From assembly GCA_905221605.1 (NCBI GenBank), contig CAJNDS010000946.1, forward strand, positions 811,068 to 875,067: a DNA stretch of 64,000 bases, given 5' to 3'. The DNA is from Symbiodinium natans. Taxonomy: Eukaryota > Sar > Dinophyceae > Suessiales > Symbiodiniaceae. Positions 35,401 to 47,400 of this stretch are shown in pieces (the stretch's first letter is position 1; the number at the start of each line of letters is the position of its first letter). A program made the translations under genes and the position numbers. A model generated the notes under the pieces. It was not told the DNA's origin, did no database searches, and was given only the letters and a program-made list of their open reading frames with translations.

Positions 35401-38400
35401 TCTTCAAGGTCCGGAGGGATTGGGTGACCTCGTACTGCTTCATGCACAGGTCCATCTTCTTTCGGAATTCGGAACGCCCCAACCACAAAGTATTTGAAGA
35501 ACTTCCCATCTGGTGATCTGCCATGCCCTTTCAACGGCCCAGCAACGTCCGCGCTCAAGACATATCCTGAAGGATGTAAGGTGGATTTGTGCCTCCGGCC
35601 CGTCGCTGCGTTTCTCACGCATACAGCACAATCCCTCCTAAAGGGCTGGTGGTTCCTCATAACATGCAACCGCCAGGCTGCATCTGTCGAAAGCTTGGCA
35701 AGCCTCAGACGCCCAGTACCATCACCACGAACGATGCCCATGATCCCGGCGACGATTTCCACACTCTGATCTTCTTGGACCATAGGATCCAGGATGCCCA
35801 CTTCATCCAGATATGTTTTTGCACATCCATCATCAATCCACGTGATGCCGGGCTTCTCCGCTGTGGTAAATCTCCTCCTCTCCACCAGGAACTTTGGGAC
35901 CATGCTTCCCTTGAAGTAGTGCCCTGCTGTCGACAAGGCATGGAGCAAATGGACTTGGCTGCGATGACGTTCATAGGCCTCGAACTCCGTAGGCGTGGCT
36001 GCCAGGTCCTTTGACAAGACCGCTCCAACACGACCTTGCATAGCGCCCCATAGCAGCACCTTCCATGCCTCTCGAAAGTCGCTATGTTGGAACCAAGCAC
36101 CCAAGTTCACATAGACGGTGTCAGTCAACCGCCCCAACTGCAGCAAACCATCAGCTCGCCTTTCGTATCCCGGTGGATCCCAGCGAATGACCCAAGTAGC
36201 CGCTCTCATAAGTCTTTTCCTCGACCTCCTATTGAGCTTCAGCTTCTTCATGAGCTCCCAGATCCCCTCTTTGGGCTGTCGCAAGATCATCTCCTCCATC
36301 AGGAAGTCCTTGTGCTTCAGGAACGAGGCACGGAGCACCGCTTCCCTTCCGACAGTAACCTCCCCACTGGTAACATAGTCCAGCAAGTAGGACCACCAGG
36401 TGCCCTCAGCGCTCTGAAGCACCCGCATTGACTCCAAAGTGGCCTGCTCAAGACCAGGCAGATTTTTCTGTTCCAGCAAATCAATCAGGGCTTGGGCTGT
36501 GGTCTCCTCCAATTCAGGGCATCCATTGCGTACTCGAAGAGGCAGGACGTCACCTTCTTCACCATGAAGCTCACACCTCTCCGGCGTCCAGTGTAGACGA
36601 TAGCCCAAGGTGTCGATCACCTTTCCCAATGGCACAATCATCTGCGACACCTCTTCCTTGCACAAAAGGGTGCCGCTGGAGTTCTGCTTCATCATCGTAG
36701 CAGAGTCGCCCGCCAGGAGGACATTGACATTTTCCGAGCGATGCCATTCATTGTCATCACGAGGAGGACGTAGTGCATGGGTGGCACCCGAATCCATAAG
36801 TGCCATCTTTGACCGAGGTGACTCGTTGCCGCCACCAGCCTTCATTCCCATCACCGCAGCCATCAAAGGCCTCAAGTACGGGGAATCCGCCACCTCCCGA
36901 AGCACTTTCATCATCTTCATCACAACTTCTGGAACCTCCTTGAAGTCCACCCTTCTGGTAGGCGAAGAGGTAGCCGAGGATGAATCATCTCGATTGTCCC
37001 CCTTTCCTTCCCCCTTCTTTCCACCTTTGAACGCACCGCCTCCAGGAGCCTTGCAATCTTTCACCTTGTGACCAATAGCTCCACATGCCAAACACCTCCT
37101 TGATCTTTCGGACTTCTCCAAGGCCGACCACGTGTGAGGGAACTTGCATGTGTTTCCCCTCCGACACCCCTTTTCTCCAGTGAAGAACTTGCACAAGGTG
37201 TTCTTGGGAGTGGGCTGATTGTACGGTGCATTCGAGGATGTAGCCTCCGAAGTCGTCATGGCTCGAAGCTTAGGGTTGGTGGCCTCGGGGTTCCTTTGGG
37301 CTGCCCCAATCCTCGCTTGCTGTTCCATCTCGGCCTGCAGGTGCTGGAAGAACGAAGTTATTGATGTGGTAGTCGGGCACACATCCACCTGCAAGTTGCT
37401 TCGGATCAAGCTGACCCGGAAAGAAAGCTCGGTGTCGCCCTTCACCACTTGAGCAGTGATCTTGTCCAACCCCTGCAAGAGAACCGACGGATCCGGCTCC
37501 GCTATGCCTATGGCAGCAGCACGACGCCGCCACAAAGCCCATTTCCTTAGGGCATCCACTGCCTCCAAGGCAGTTGTGCATCCATCAGGATGCTCCAGGT
37601 TTGTCAGCACCAGGTTCTTCTCCTGCCTGTTGCCTGGCTGGTAGGTGGCAAACAACTTGCAAAGCAAACCCACGGTGTGCACATCGCCCATCGCAATGGC
37701 CTCCTCCCGAACATTCGATGGAATGGCTCCCAGAACCATCGCCGTTGCGCGCCTTTCCACTCGACTCCATTCAGGCTTGCTCACAGCGGTTGCTGCCGGC
37801 TTCAACTTGATCTTCTCCAAGGGCGTAGAAACCGAGAAGCGGCTGTACCATTCAGTCACATCTTGCAATGTTGTCATCCACCACTGGCTCGAACTATCGC
37901 TCAGGTCCTCCATGATGGGTGTGATGTGCGTGATCCAGTTCAGCAAGTCGATGCTTCCCGTGCTTGGTGTGTATGGTGGTAGGTCAGGTAGAGCTGGTAT
38001 TCCAGGCTTCACGGTTTCGGGCTTTTCACCCCGAGCGCCTAGAGATTGTTGTTGTTGTAGGAGCGACTCTATACCCCTGGCCATCGCTGTCAGGACTTGC
38101 TCGTTGCCTGGCGTTGACGAAGATTGACCTCCTCCTGCACGTAAAGGTGGATGCTGTCGTGGACCGGATTCAGCCCTTTCTGCTCTAGGCTGGTGACCGA
38201 TTCCAAAGAGGCTCTGCAAAAACCCCTTAGCTCCACGCTCGGGTTCCAACGATGCCGACCTCGGTTGCTCCATACACCCAGCTCTAACGCTGGGACCAGG
38301 TAACGACGACGGATCAGGTGCAGATTGACCTCGTGGAACTGCTGGCTGAGCCAGTCCAAAATCTATATATGGACCTCCCGCCGGCGCTCCGGTTGCCATG

Positions 38401-41400
38401 CCTGGACCACTAGTTCCAACATCCATTTCAGTGCGAGGAGCAAGGAGGTTCTGGACAGTCACTCTTTGTAACGACGACGGATCAGGTGCAGATTGACCTC
38501 GTGAAACTGCTCGTTGAGCCTCTCCTTCTTTTTCCGCCACCATCGCCTCCACTTCTCGGAGTTGATCCCGCAGTCGCTGCGACTCCAGCATTGCCTCCTC
38601 GGCCTTTTTTCTCTCCTCAGCAATGCGTTCCATCACACCACCATACATGTCGCCCATCGCGACTTCCAATTGCCGAGATACCTCCGCTTGCACCAACTCC
38701 TGAGGAACACCTCCAGAGCCACTCGAAGGTGGAGTCACGGGTCGATCGGGGCTTCGAGCTGTCTCTCCAACCCATCCACCGCTTTGCATCGCTGTTCGTG
38801 GTCTCAGCCACGGATTTTCTGCAATTTGTCTTCCCGGACTCCATGCAGTGTGAACCTCCACCCTCCGCTGCTGGAAGAAGTCTCCAAGTCGGGCAAACCA
38901 ATGAGCTGCTCGGCCAGCTCGTGTGCTTTCCACTGTCTGACGATTCTCCTGCTCAGACACAGGAGACTGCAGTGGTGAGGGATAAAGATGCCATTGTCCC
39001 TCCATATCCACCATAGGCCCACCTCTATATGCAATGGCTGACTCAGTCCCACCATCCATGCTTGCACCATATCCAGGGGCTACGCCAGGCCCAGAATTCA
39101 CAAGCACTGATGCATTCTCAGGCACTGATGTATTCGCAGGCACTGAGTGACTCGCAGGCGCTGATGTATTCGCAGGCACTGAGTGACTCGCAGGCGCTGA
39201 TGCATCCACAGGCGCTGATTGCTCCACGGGTACAGCCCCACTCACAGGGACTGACAAACCCGCATGCACTGATTGCTCCATGGGTACAGCCCCTGAACTC
39301 ACATGCACTGATGAATCCAGCACGCCATGCCCTGCAGATGTCACTGGCACTGAACCATAACCATTGACCATTGGTGCACCACCATCCAACCTCTGCTCGT
39401 GTATTCGACCATACTCAGGTCCTTGTCGATCTTCTCCGGGGAGCCGCAGGCTTGGGCTCATAACCTGCTGACGAGCAGCAGGTTGGAATGGGGTGTCAGC
39501 AGATTGCGAGGCGGCCATGATGTCGAATTTCGGTCTCTTTTCACATTCAAAGCGGCGAACAACATGTCTCTGCGTTTGTCTGCTTGTGCTCTGCACATGC
39601 GTTTTGTTGGATAGTGCGAATGATCTTTGCTTTACATGTCGATCATGCACCTCCTGACGTGATATGACATGGTGGCTCTCTGGCCACAACGCTTCGGCCC
39701 CTCCTTCGGGTCATGTCCTGCACAAGTCGGCGACAAAGGGTCCTGGACGAGGTCGGGTGCAATCAACATTAGGGTTTAGGGTTTAGGTTTTAGGGTTTAG
39801 GGTTTAGGGCTTAGGGTTTGGGGCTCCCGAAGTATGTACAGTTTGTGTTGCTTTGACCTACACCCCCAAAGTATGTAAAGTTTTTGTTTTGCTTTTTGTT
39901 TTTGGGGTTAGGGTTTAGGGTTCCCTACCTCGCTACGCAACCTAAAGCCACGAACATCTCAATCGCCCTAAGCAAAAAGCGCTAATCCTTCAAAAGCCCC
40001 AGATAAACCCTTCAACAGGCACCCCCAACCAAACCCCTAAACCGATCCTCAGCAAACCATTCGTAACAAAATAACTCTAAAACCCTAAGCAGACACGAGC
40101 CAACCTATATTACAACAAGCAGCATGAACATGAAACGTTGAACAGATACACCCCAAAGCAGACAAACGCTTGTCCAGATCCCCACATCCCAAAGCATTTA
40201 AGCAGAACCCTAGGTTGGCCTTTTGGGATATTTAAAGCATGCTCCTTATTTGGGTGAAGAAGGGGCCATAAGCTTAAACTTTAAACCCTAAGCCCTGTTC
40301 AAAGGGGCTTAAAGCCCAACCGAGACCCTAGAACAGAACTACCATGTGCTTAAGAACCCCAAAAAACATAAAAACAGTAGTCCATTTATTGCGCTAATTA
40401 TTGAGCTTACAAGGAATAATAAACCCTAAACCCGAAACCCTAAACCCCAAACCCTAAACCCTAAACCCTAGAGAGGGGAAGCAAGTTTCGCCCACAGGCG
40501 TGAGGCCGACAAGGCGAGCCTCCAAAGCCAGCGCCTGCTCCGGGAGTTCGAGGAGGTGAAGGCTGGAGGGTTTAGGGTGTAGGGTTTAGGTTTTAGGGTT
40601 TAGGGTTTGTGTTATTGTTGATGACTTTTTGCGAGCGAGGGGCCAGGGGGGTAGGGTTGCGAGTTTAAAGTTTAGCCGATGTTTAGGACTTGGGGTCTCG
40701 GTTTTTGTTTTTTCGGGGGTGCATGGGGTTTAGGGCCGAAGCGATGGGGCGAAGGGGGCGGCGGACAGAAGAAGAGGCTTGTGAGTCGGTAAGTTGTTTA
40801 GGGTTTAGGGTTTAGGGTTTAGGGTTTAGGGCTTAGGGTTTAGGGTTTAGGGTTTCTACGAGGGCCCGGAGAAGGCCGCCGCTCCCCTTTTTGGGGGTTT
40901 AGGTTTCCTGATTATAAGCCCCTTCAAACCAAAGAAAGGGCGCCCGTTCTATTTCTAGGTTTCTCTTGGCTCTAGTTTGAGGGGCTGTTCGAGGCTCAAG
41001 GAGTTCAGGGTCCAGGGCTCCAGAGTTGCAGCGCTCAGGAAGGTAGTATAACATATTCATGTCGTCATATAATATGATCGATAACGTTGTCTTAATATCA
41101 TGATATAATCAAAAACTAGTATAATCATATACTATGGTGGTAGAGGGTTTTCTGGGTGAGGGCCTATACCGAAAGCCCTGAGTTGATATGAGCCCTATAG
41201 GTCCTAACCTGAAACTCGGTTTACTTGGAGGTTCATGGATAGCTATCAGTAGGGTTTCATGGGTACCTTAAGTATAAGGTTGCAAGTATAGTTGCCCTAC
41301 TGTAACCCTACTTTCTCACTATCCATGAACCTCCAAGTACCTCGTTCTTACCGCAAACCCGAAGCCAAGCCCCACACGCAGCAGGCTGAGCGCGTTGCCC

Positions 41401-44400
41401 GGTTCATGAAGTGCTTCAAGCACATCGAGGCCTGCGACGTTTCAGGGTTTAGGGTTTAGGGTTTAGGGTTTAGGGTATATATATATATATATGAAGCGCT
41501 TGAGGGTTGCAGGGCCAGTTGTAGGGTTTAGGGTATAGGACGTGGAGCTGATGTTCGCTTCATGGCGCCGTGCGTGCTTCTGGGGGCAAAGAGGGGCACC
41601 GCGTTGTTTTTTGCGCACGCCCGACGGAAGTTTTGCTGTGATTTGGGGTGTTCCCGGTATACTAACAGTCCCTAATCGGGATTATAGTACCCCCCATTGT
41701 GATCCCTATTAAGGGCTGCTAGTATAAGAGGGAACATCCCCATGAAAGCTCTCACTTCTCGGCAGGAAAAGATCAACCCCTACTACAAGGAGTTGACAGC
41801 CTACGACGGCTTCGAGGGTGGTTCAGCTCCAAGCTCAGAGGCTTTAACGGGTTCAGGGTTTAGGGTTTAGGTTTAGGGTTTAGGGTTTAGGGTTTAGGGT
41901 TTAGGGTGTTCGAGCACTGTGGGCTGATGTAGACAGGCGTTGCCTGTTGGAGTAGCTGGGCTCCTATCATCTCCCTAACCCCTAAACCTTATAAACCCTA
42001 TCCCCTAAACCCTAGACCCTAAACCCTAAACCCTACAAAGGCTTTTTTTTAATGTCCAGGGCTTGCTGACAATAAACCCTGGAACCAACGAGCGAGCCAC
42101 CGCGGGGCTGATGGCATCCGCACACGACGGCGCGATCCGAATCCCAGCAGATACTGCCCTAACCCCTAGACCCTGAATCCTAAAACTCTGGGACCCTAGT
42201 GGTATCCGCCTTCCCTTTTATGAGGCTTTCTCTAATTCCCGCGAAATACACAAAAAGAGTACTCTGCCAATATCCTAGGATACTCGAGTAGACTTTTTTT
42301 GTGCCCCTATATAGTATGGCACCTTATATAAACCACCACGAAAATGGGGACCGTTTGGAGAACTACCTAGGGACGTTTCCCCTTATACTAACAGTCCTGA
42401 CTAGGGATTACAATAGGGGTATTATAAACCCTATGAAGGACTGTTAGAAACCCTAAACCCCAAACCCTAAACCTTAAACCCCAGAACTGCACATATTGCG
42501 GAATGTGTTGGTTCAACATTTTTGTTCCTTGGTTATGACAATAGGAGAAGTAAGCAGGCACCTAGAGCGTGGTCCCAAGCACAGGCCTAAACTCTGAACC
42601 CTGAACCCAACCTTAAACCCTAAACCCTAAAGCCGAAACCCTAAGCCCTAAAGCCTAAACTCCTATCCGTTGAACATCAACCTTTAGGTTTCCTTACTTG
42701 GTATTTTCCTGGTTGGTGGTCTGGGCTTAGTGTTCAGGGTTTGGGGTTTGGGTTTCCCACCAAGGTAACTCCCTGCAGTGGGTTTGTCTCCTGCATCCTT
42801 CCCCAGGCCTATCTTGATCTGGACGATGCCGAGGACTGCCCCTAAGCCCCAAACCCGACAATCCCTGTCGTTGCTGGTTGTGTGCAGGCGCCAGGAAGCC
42901 CATCGTTCCCATGAGTTGTGTCACTTCTGTCACTTCTCGATTTTGCGCAAGGCATGCTTGTGCCCATCAAACTTTGCTGAGCTCCATGGACACCATCCGG
43001 GATCTCTTTTGTGTGATTGCCCAGACATGACCACACTCCACCCCTAAACCCTAAACCCTAAACAGCCGAAAGGCCACTGGACAGAACGACGGTCTGCAGA
43101 AGTGTAAGCTGCAGGCGTTGACGAGCTTCTACTCAGATGCGCTGACAGACTGGTCCAGGCCAAGCAGAAGCAAGGGTTTAGGGTTTAGGGTTTAGGGTTT
43201 AGGGTTTAGGGTTTAGGGTTTAGGGTTTAGGGTTTAGGGTTTAGGGTTTAGGGTTTAGGGCTGCCTTCGATGAAGGATCTGCTGCGCATGAAAGGGCAGC
43301 TCTCAGGCACTCCCCGACGACAGCCTTGTTCCAGTGGATGTTGAATCTGAAGACTCAGGGTTTAGGGTTTAGGGTTTAGGGTTTAAGGTCTTTACCGCAG
43401 CAAAAGCTGTTTGAAGCAACCGATGCAAAGGACCGCTAACGCCGTGTTCGTGGCGCCCTGGGCGCTCCCGGCATATGGGGATTAGAGTTTAGGGTTTAGG
43501 GTTTAGGGTTTAGGGTCGTATGGGGTTTAGAGAATAGGGTTTAGGGGGTTTTGGGTTTTGGGCTTGCGGTTATAAATCATGACTTCTGCCACCAGCCTGC
43601 GCCCCCAAAACCCCCTAAACCCTAAACCCTATAAACTCTAACCCGCCTAAAAAGCCTCAACCCCAAACCCTAAAACCCTAAACCCTAAACCCGCATAAAA
43701 AGCCTAAACCCTAAAATCCTAAAACCCTAAACCCTAAACCCGAAAAGCCCTAAAATCCTAAGACCCTAAACCCTAAACCCGAAAAGCCCTAAACTCTAAG
43801 ACCCTAAACCCTAAACCCTGAACCCTAAAAGCCACCACAGGAGCCCTACAACGGCGGCATTACCTTCACAGCCTGCCCGCCGGGCAAACGGCCGGGCGCC
43901 CGGAGGGGATTTCAGGGGTTTCGGCTTGAGGCAAACCCCCAGTCGCTAGAGTAGGATCGCCTGGGGGAGGGCGGGGGTGGTGAGTTCGGGTCTGGGGTAT
44001 CGGGTTTAGGAGTTCAGGGTTAAGTGCTTAGGGTTGTTCTTTTTTTGGTAGGCCTCGGGCCAGAGGCTTCCAAGCCTCCTCGCATCTTTCTCACCGTACC
44101 CCCTTAGACTGCAGGAAACCTCTGCCATTTGCTGAAGAAGCGCCCAAGACATCTCGTTTTTTGCCATAGAAGGGCATTACAGGGATTGTTATCTTTACTT
44201 TCTAGGGTTTCCTAAGCAAATCGTTGAGCTTGCGACGGGCCTCATATCTTTCTGTTTTTTGTGGAACTCAAGCATTGCAGCCTCGACCGATCTCCAAGCA
44301 AGAGCATCGTTTTGTGTTTTTGCCCCCACCCTCCCCGCCACTGCAAAGCTACTAGAGACTTCGGGATGCCTGGGAATAATTCTCCATTTTCGGGTACTGA

Positions 44401-47400
44401 AAATTTCTAAGAAACAGCTAGAATTATAATTTTGGCTAGGGTTCCAAGTTCAGCTAAGGAGAGATTGGTATCGCTGAGACACGCACGCGCCCTGTTTCTG
44501 AAGTCAAGAATTACATTCTCCCACCCGGGCAATATGATCCTCTTGTCATCCACGCGTCAAGTGTTGTACATGTTGTATAAAGTATCTTCAGGGACACGGC
44601 TTTATGAAGCTGATGGCGCTTCGAATAATGTAGTGCGCATGTAGTTCTGGGTGGTGAGCGGGGTCATGAGCTTGGCAAATGCATGCGATTGTTTCTGGCT
44701 TTCTTCGGCCCTAAGGCTTCAAAGCAGAGATTTTTCTACACATGGTGCCCTAAATCCCGTCCCAAACCCTAAACCCTAAACCCTAAGCCCTAAACCCTAA
44801 ACCGTATGCACCCTCGCGCCGAAACTGCTATATCAGCCCCGGCCGCAACCCGAAGTGGAGCCCTCGACTCAAAACCCTAGAGCTGCCTAGAAACCCTAAC
44901 CCTTAGAGCTGGGTTTAGGGTTTAGGGTTTAGGGTTTAGGGTTTAGGGTTTAGGGTTTAGGGTTTAGGGTTTAGGGTTTAGGGTTTAGGGTTTAGGGTTT
45001 AGGGTTTAGGGTTTAGGGTTTAGGGTTTAGGGTTTAGGGTTTAGGGTTTAGGCTGTCCTAAGTCCCAAGCCCGAAGCCCTTACCACCTTGAGCTCCTCTC
45101 AGGTTTTTCCCCATGGAGCTTCTGTCCGGCGGTGAGCGCTCGCCCGGCTCCCGGAGTTTGGGGGGTTGGGCGCTTAGAGGGTTTAGGGTTTCAGGGTTTC
45201 ATGATTTCAGGGCTTTAGGGTTTTAGGGTTTTAGGGTTTTAGGGTTTTAGGGTTTTAGGGTTTTAGGGTTTTAGGGTTTTAGGGTTTTAGGGTTTTAGGG
45301 TTTTAGGGTTTTAGGGTTTTAGGGTTTTAGGGTTTTAGGGTTCAGGGTTCCAGGTTTAGCTCTCCCTATATTGCCCTTATGAGGAGGGGTACATTTTTCT
45401 TACGCAAAAAATAGTAGAGGCAAGGCGGGGCATAGGTTTCGGGATTCAGAGAGTTCGAGGGTCTAGGAAGGGAATGCGCCCTAAACCCCAAACCCGAAAC
45501 CCCAAACCCTGAACCCTAAACCCCAAACCCTAAACCCGAAACCCCAAACCCTAAACCCTAAACCGCCTAAGACTCTTTGGCACAGGATGGCTTCCATGGC
45601 TCTCCTGTTTGCCCTGCACTCGTGTGCGCCTGAGAACCGGAGCCATGCCTGGCCGAAGAAAATCCACGAGTGTGGGTTTAGGGTTTAGGGTTTAGGGTTT
45701 AGGGTTTAGGGTTCAGGTGCCCTTTGCCCCAAAAAAGGGTGCCCGTACTATTCGTTGCTTTCTGGGCTACCAGGCCAGGCCAACTAATAGCCAGGTTCTC
45801 CGCTTGCACTTACTACAAAGTACTGCTTCATTCCAATGCCTGGGGCGACATCAACCTGAAGAGGATTAGGTCTGCAAGCAATAAGAATTTCGCGAATTGG
45901 GTGTTGATCTAGGGTGCTAGGGTAGCAAAGTCCCGCCATTCGGATTACAGACGCTGGGCCCTCCAACCCTAAATCCTAAACCCGAAACCCTAAACCCCAA
46001 ACCCTAAACCCTAAACCCAAGTTATCCTGTCTCGGCAAGGTTCCGGCCACCTCCATTCATGATCCTGGACGAGGTCGACGCCCCGCCCGAGACTCGGAAC
46101 CTTAAACCCTAAACCTCAACCCCAGACTCGGCTAGACTTTTTGTTGTGAATCTACGAAAGCTCTCCCGAGGCGCGGGGGAGGCTGGAGGGGAGGCAGGAC
46201 CAACACATGCGGGTAGCACTGACACAAATTTTCAAAGGCTGCAGGATACATTCCTCTCAAACCCAAATCCGAGAACCAAAAGTCTAATCCCTAAACCCTA
46301 AACCCTAAACCCTAAACCCTAAACCCCCCGAAGCTTTCCAGAGGGTCGCGAAATCCTGAAGCCTCAATGCGAGAAGCCCAAGCCCTTCGTCATAGCACCT
46401 GCAATGCGACCTTTCTCTCACCCAAAATAATACCTCAATAAAAATGCATATATATATATACACACATATCGCATGTAAATTGTTTTCTTGACCTTGATAT
46501 GAGCGTTTCGTCTAGCGGAAACGCTTGGTTTTAGGTTTAAACATGTTCGTCTGTAATGCACACAAACCATTGTACGGTTCTTAAATATCAGGGGGCCGGG
46601 GAGTACGAACTTGCGAAAGATAGCCCGAACGGTAAAGCCCTAATCCCCTAAAGCCTCAAGCGTCTAAACCCTATGCCTGATTCCCTCAGGCCTAAGCCCT
46701 AAACCCTGAAACCCTCAAGCCCTAAATCCTAGTCTCCTAAACCCCAAAGCCCTTATCAATCCTAGCGGCTCAAACCCTAAATTTAGCCCCGCACCCCCAA
46801 ACCCTGCTCCGCTAAGCCCCAAAGCCCTAAATCCTCAACCCCAAACCTAAAACCCTAAACCCTAAACCCTAAACTACATCCAGGAGCCTTCGCGCCCCAA
46901 GTAAAGGGCTTTTAGGGTTTAGGGCTTAAGTTGAGACGGGTGGGTTCTTCTAATAGGTACGGGGGTTCCTAGGTGTACGTAGGGGAAATACGGTTATGGG
47001 GTATAGGTTGAGGGCTTAGGGCTTTTTGGGCTTTTTGGGGTTAAAAGTGTTGTAGGGTTTGTAGGGTTTACAGGGCTTTTGCGGTTCACAGGGTTTAGAG
47101 GGCTTACACGGTTTATAGGGATTAGGTAGAAGTATGTTCGACCTTCGGCTGCGGGTGTGAGGGCGTCAGGGTTTAGGCTTCATCGGCTACGTTCGATAAT
47201 CCAGCTGGCGAGGTTCGACCGCAAGAACACCGGCTCCCTCGTCGCCTACCTCAAGCGGCTCTCCTTCCAGCATCCTGGCTTTAGGGTTTACTGGGTCATT
47301 GATGAAACTCATTTTACATGTTTACGAATACTTAAACCCAATAAGGAACAAAAAGGGTCGATTTTAGTAGTACCCCAACAGTGGTGCAGTTTAGGGTTCA

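Larger units (their letters stand above)
30613..39768 (-). mobile_element. complete Ty1/copia LTR retrotransposon
   Basis: A 9156-bp element on the minus strand. It has 303-bp LTRs with one mismatch, TG...CA ends, and a 5-bp target duplication TTAGG (30608-30612 and 39769-39773) inside a telomeric array. The primer-binding site abuts the 5' LTR and a purine-rich tract (AAGGAGGAG on the minus strand) abuts the 3' LTR at 30916-30924. A single open frame covers gag to the C-terminus. It is inserted antisense in an SMC1 intron. Confidence 0.97.

Noticed and set aside
31339-39016. Numerous + strand frames of 60-256 codons across 31-39 kb
   Set aside because: All are shadows of the copia polyprotein on the minus strand.
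42061-42160. SMC1 exon reading GLLTINPGTNERATAG
   Set aside because: The phase and order are already satisfied by joining 41825 to 42807 (EGGS to AYLDL). This frame has no SMC1 counterpart, and a second frame is equally open.
44432-44644. Small + strand frame ARVPSSAKERLVSLRHARAL
   Set aside because: Codon bias is weak and it lies in the middle of an SMC1 intron between phase-matched exons.
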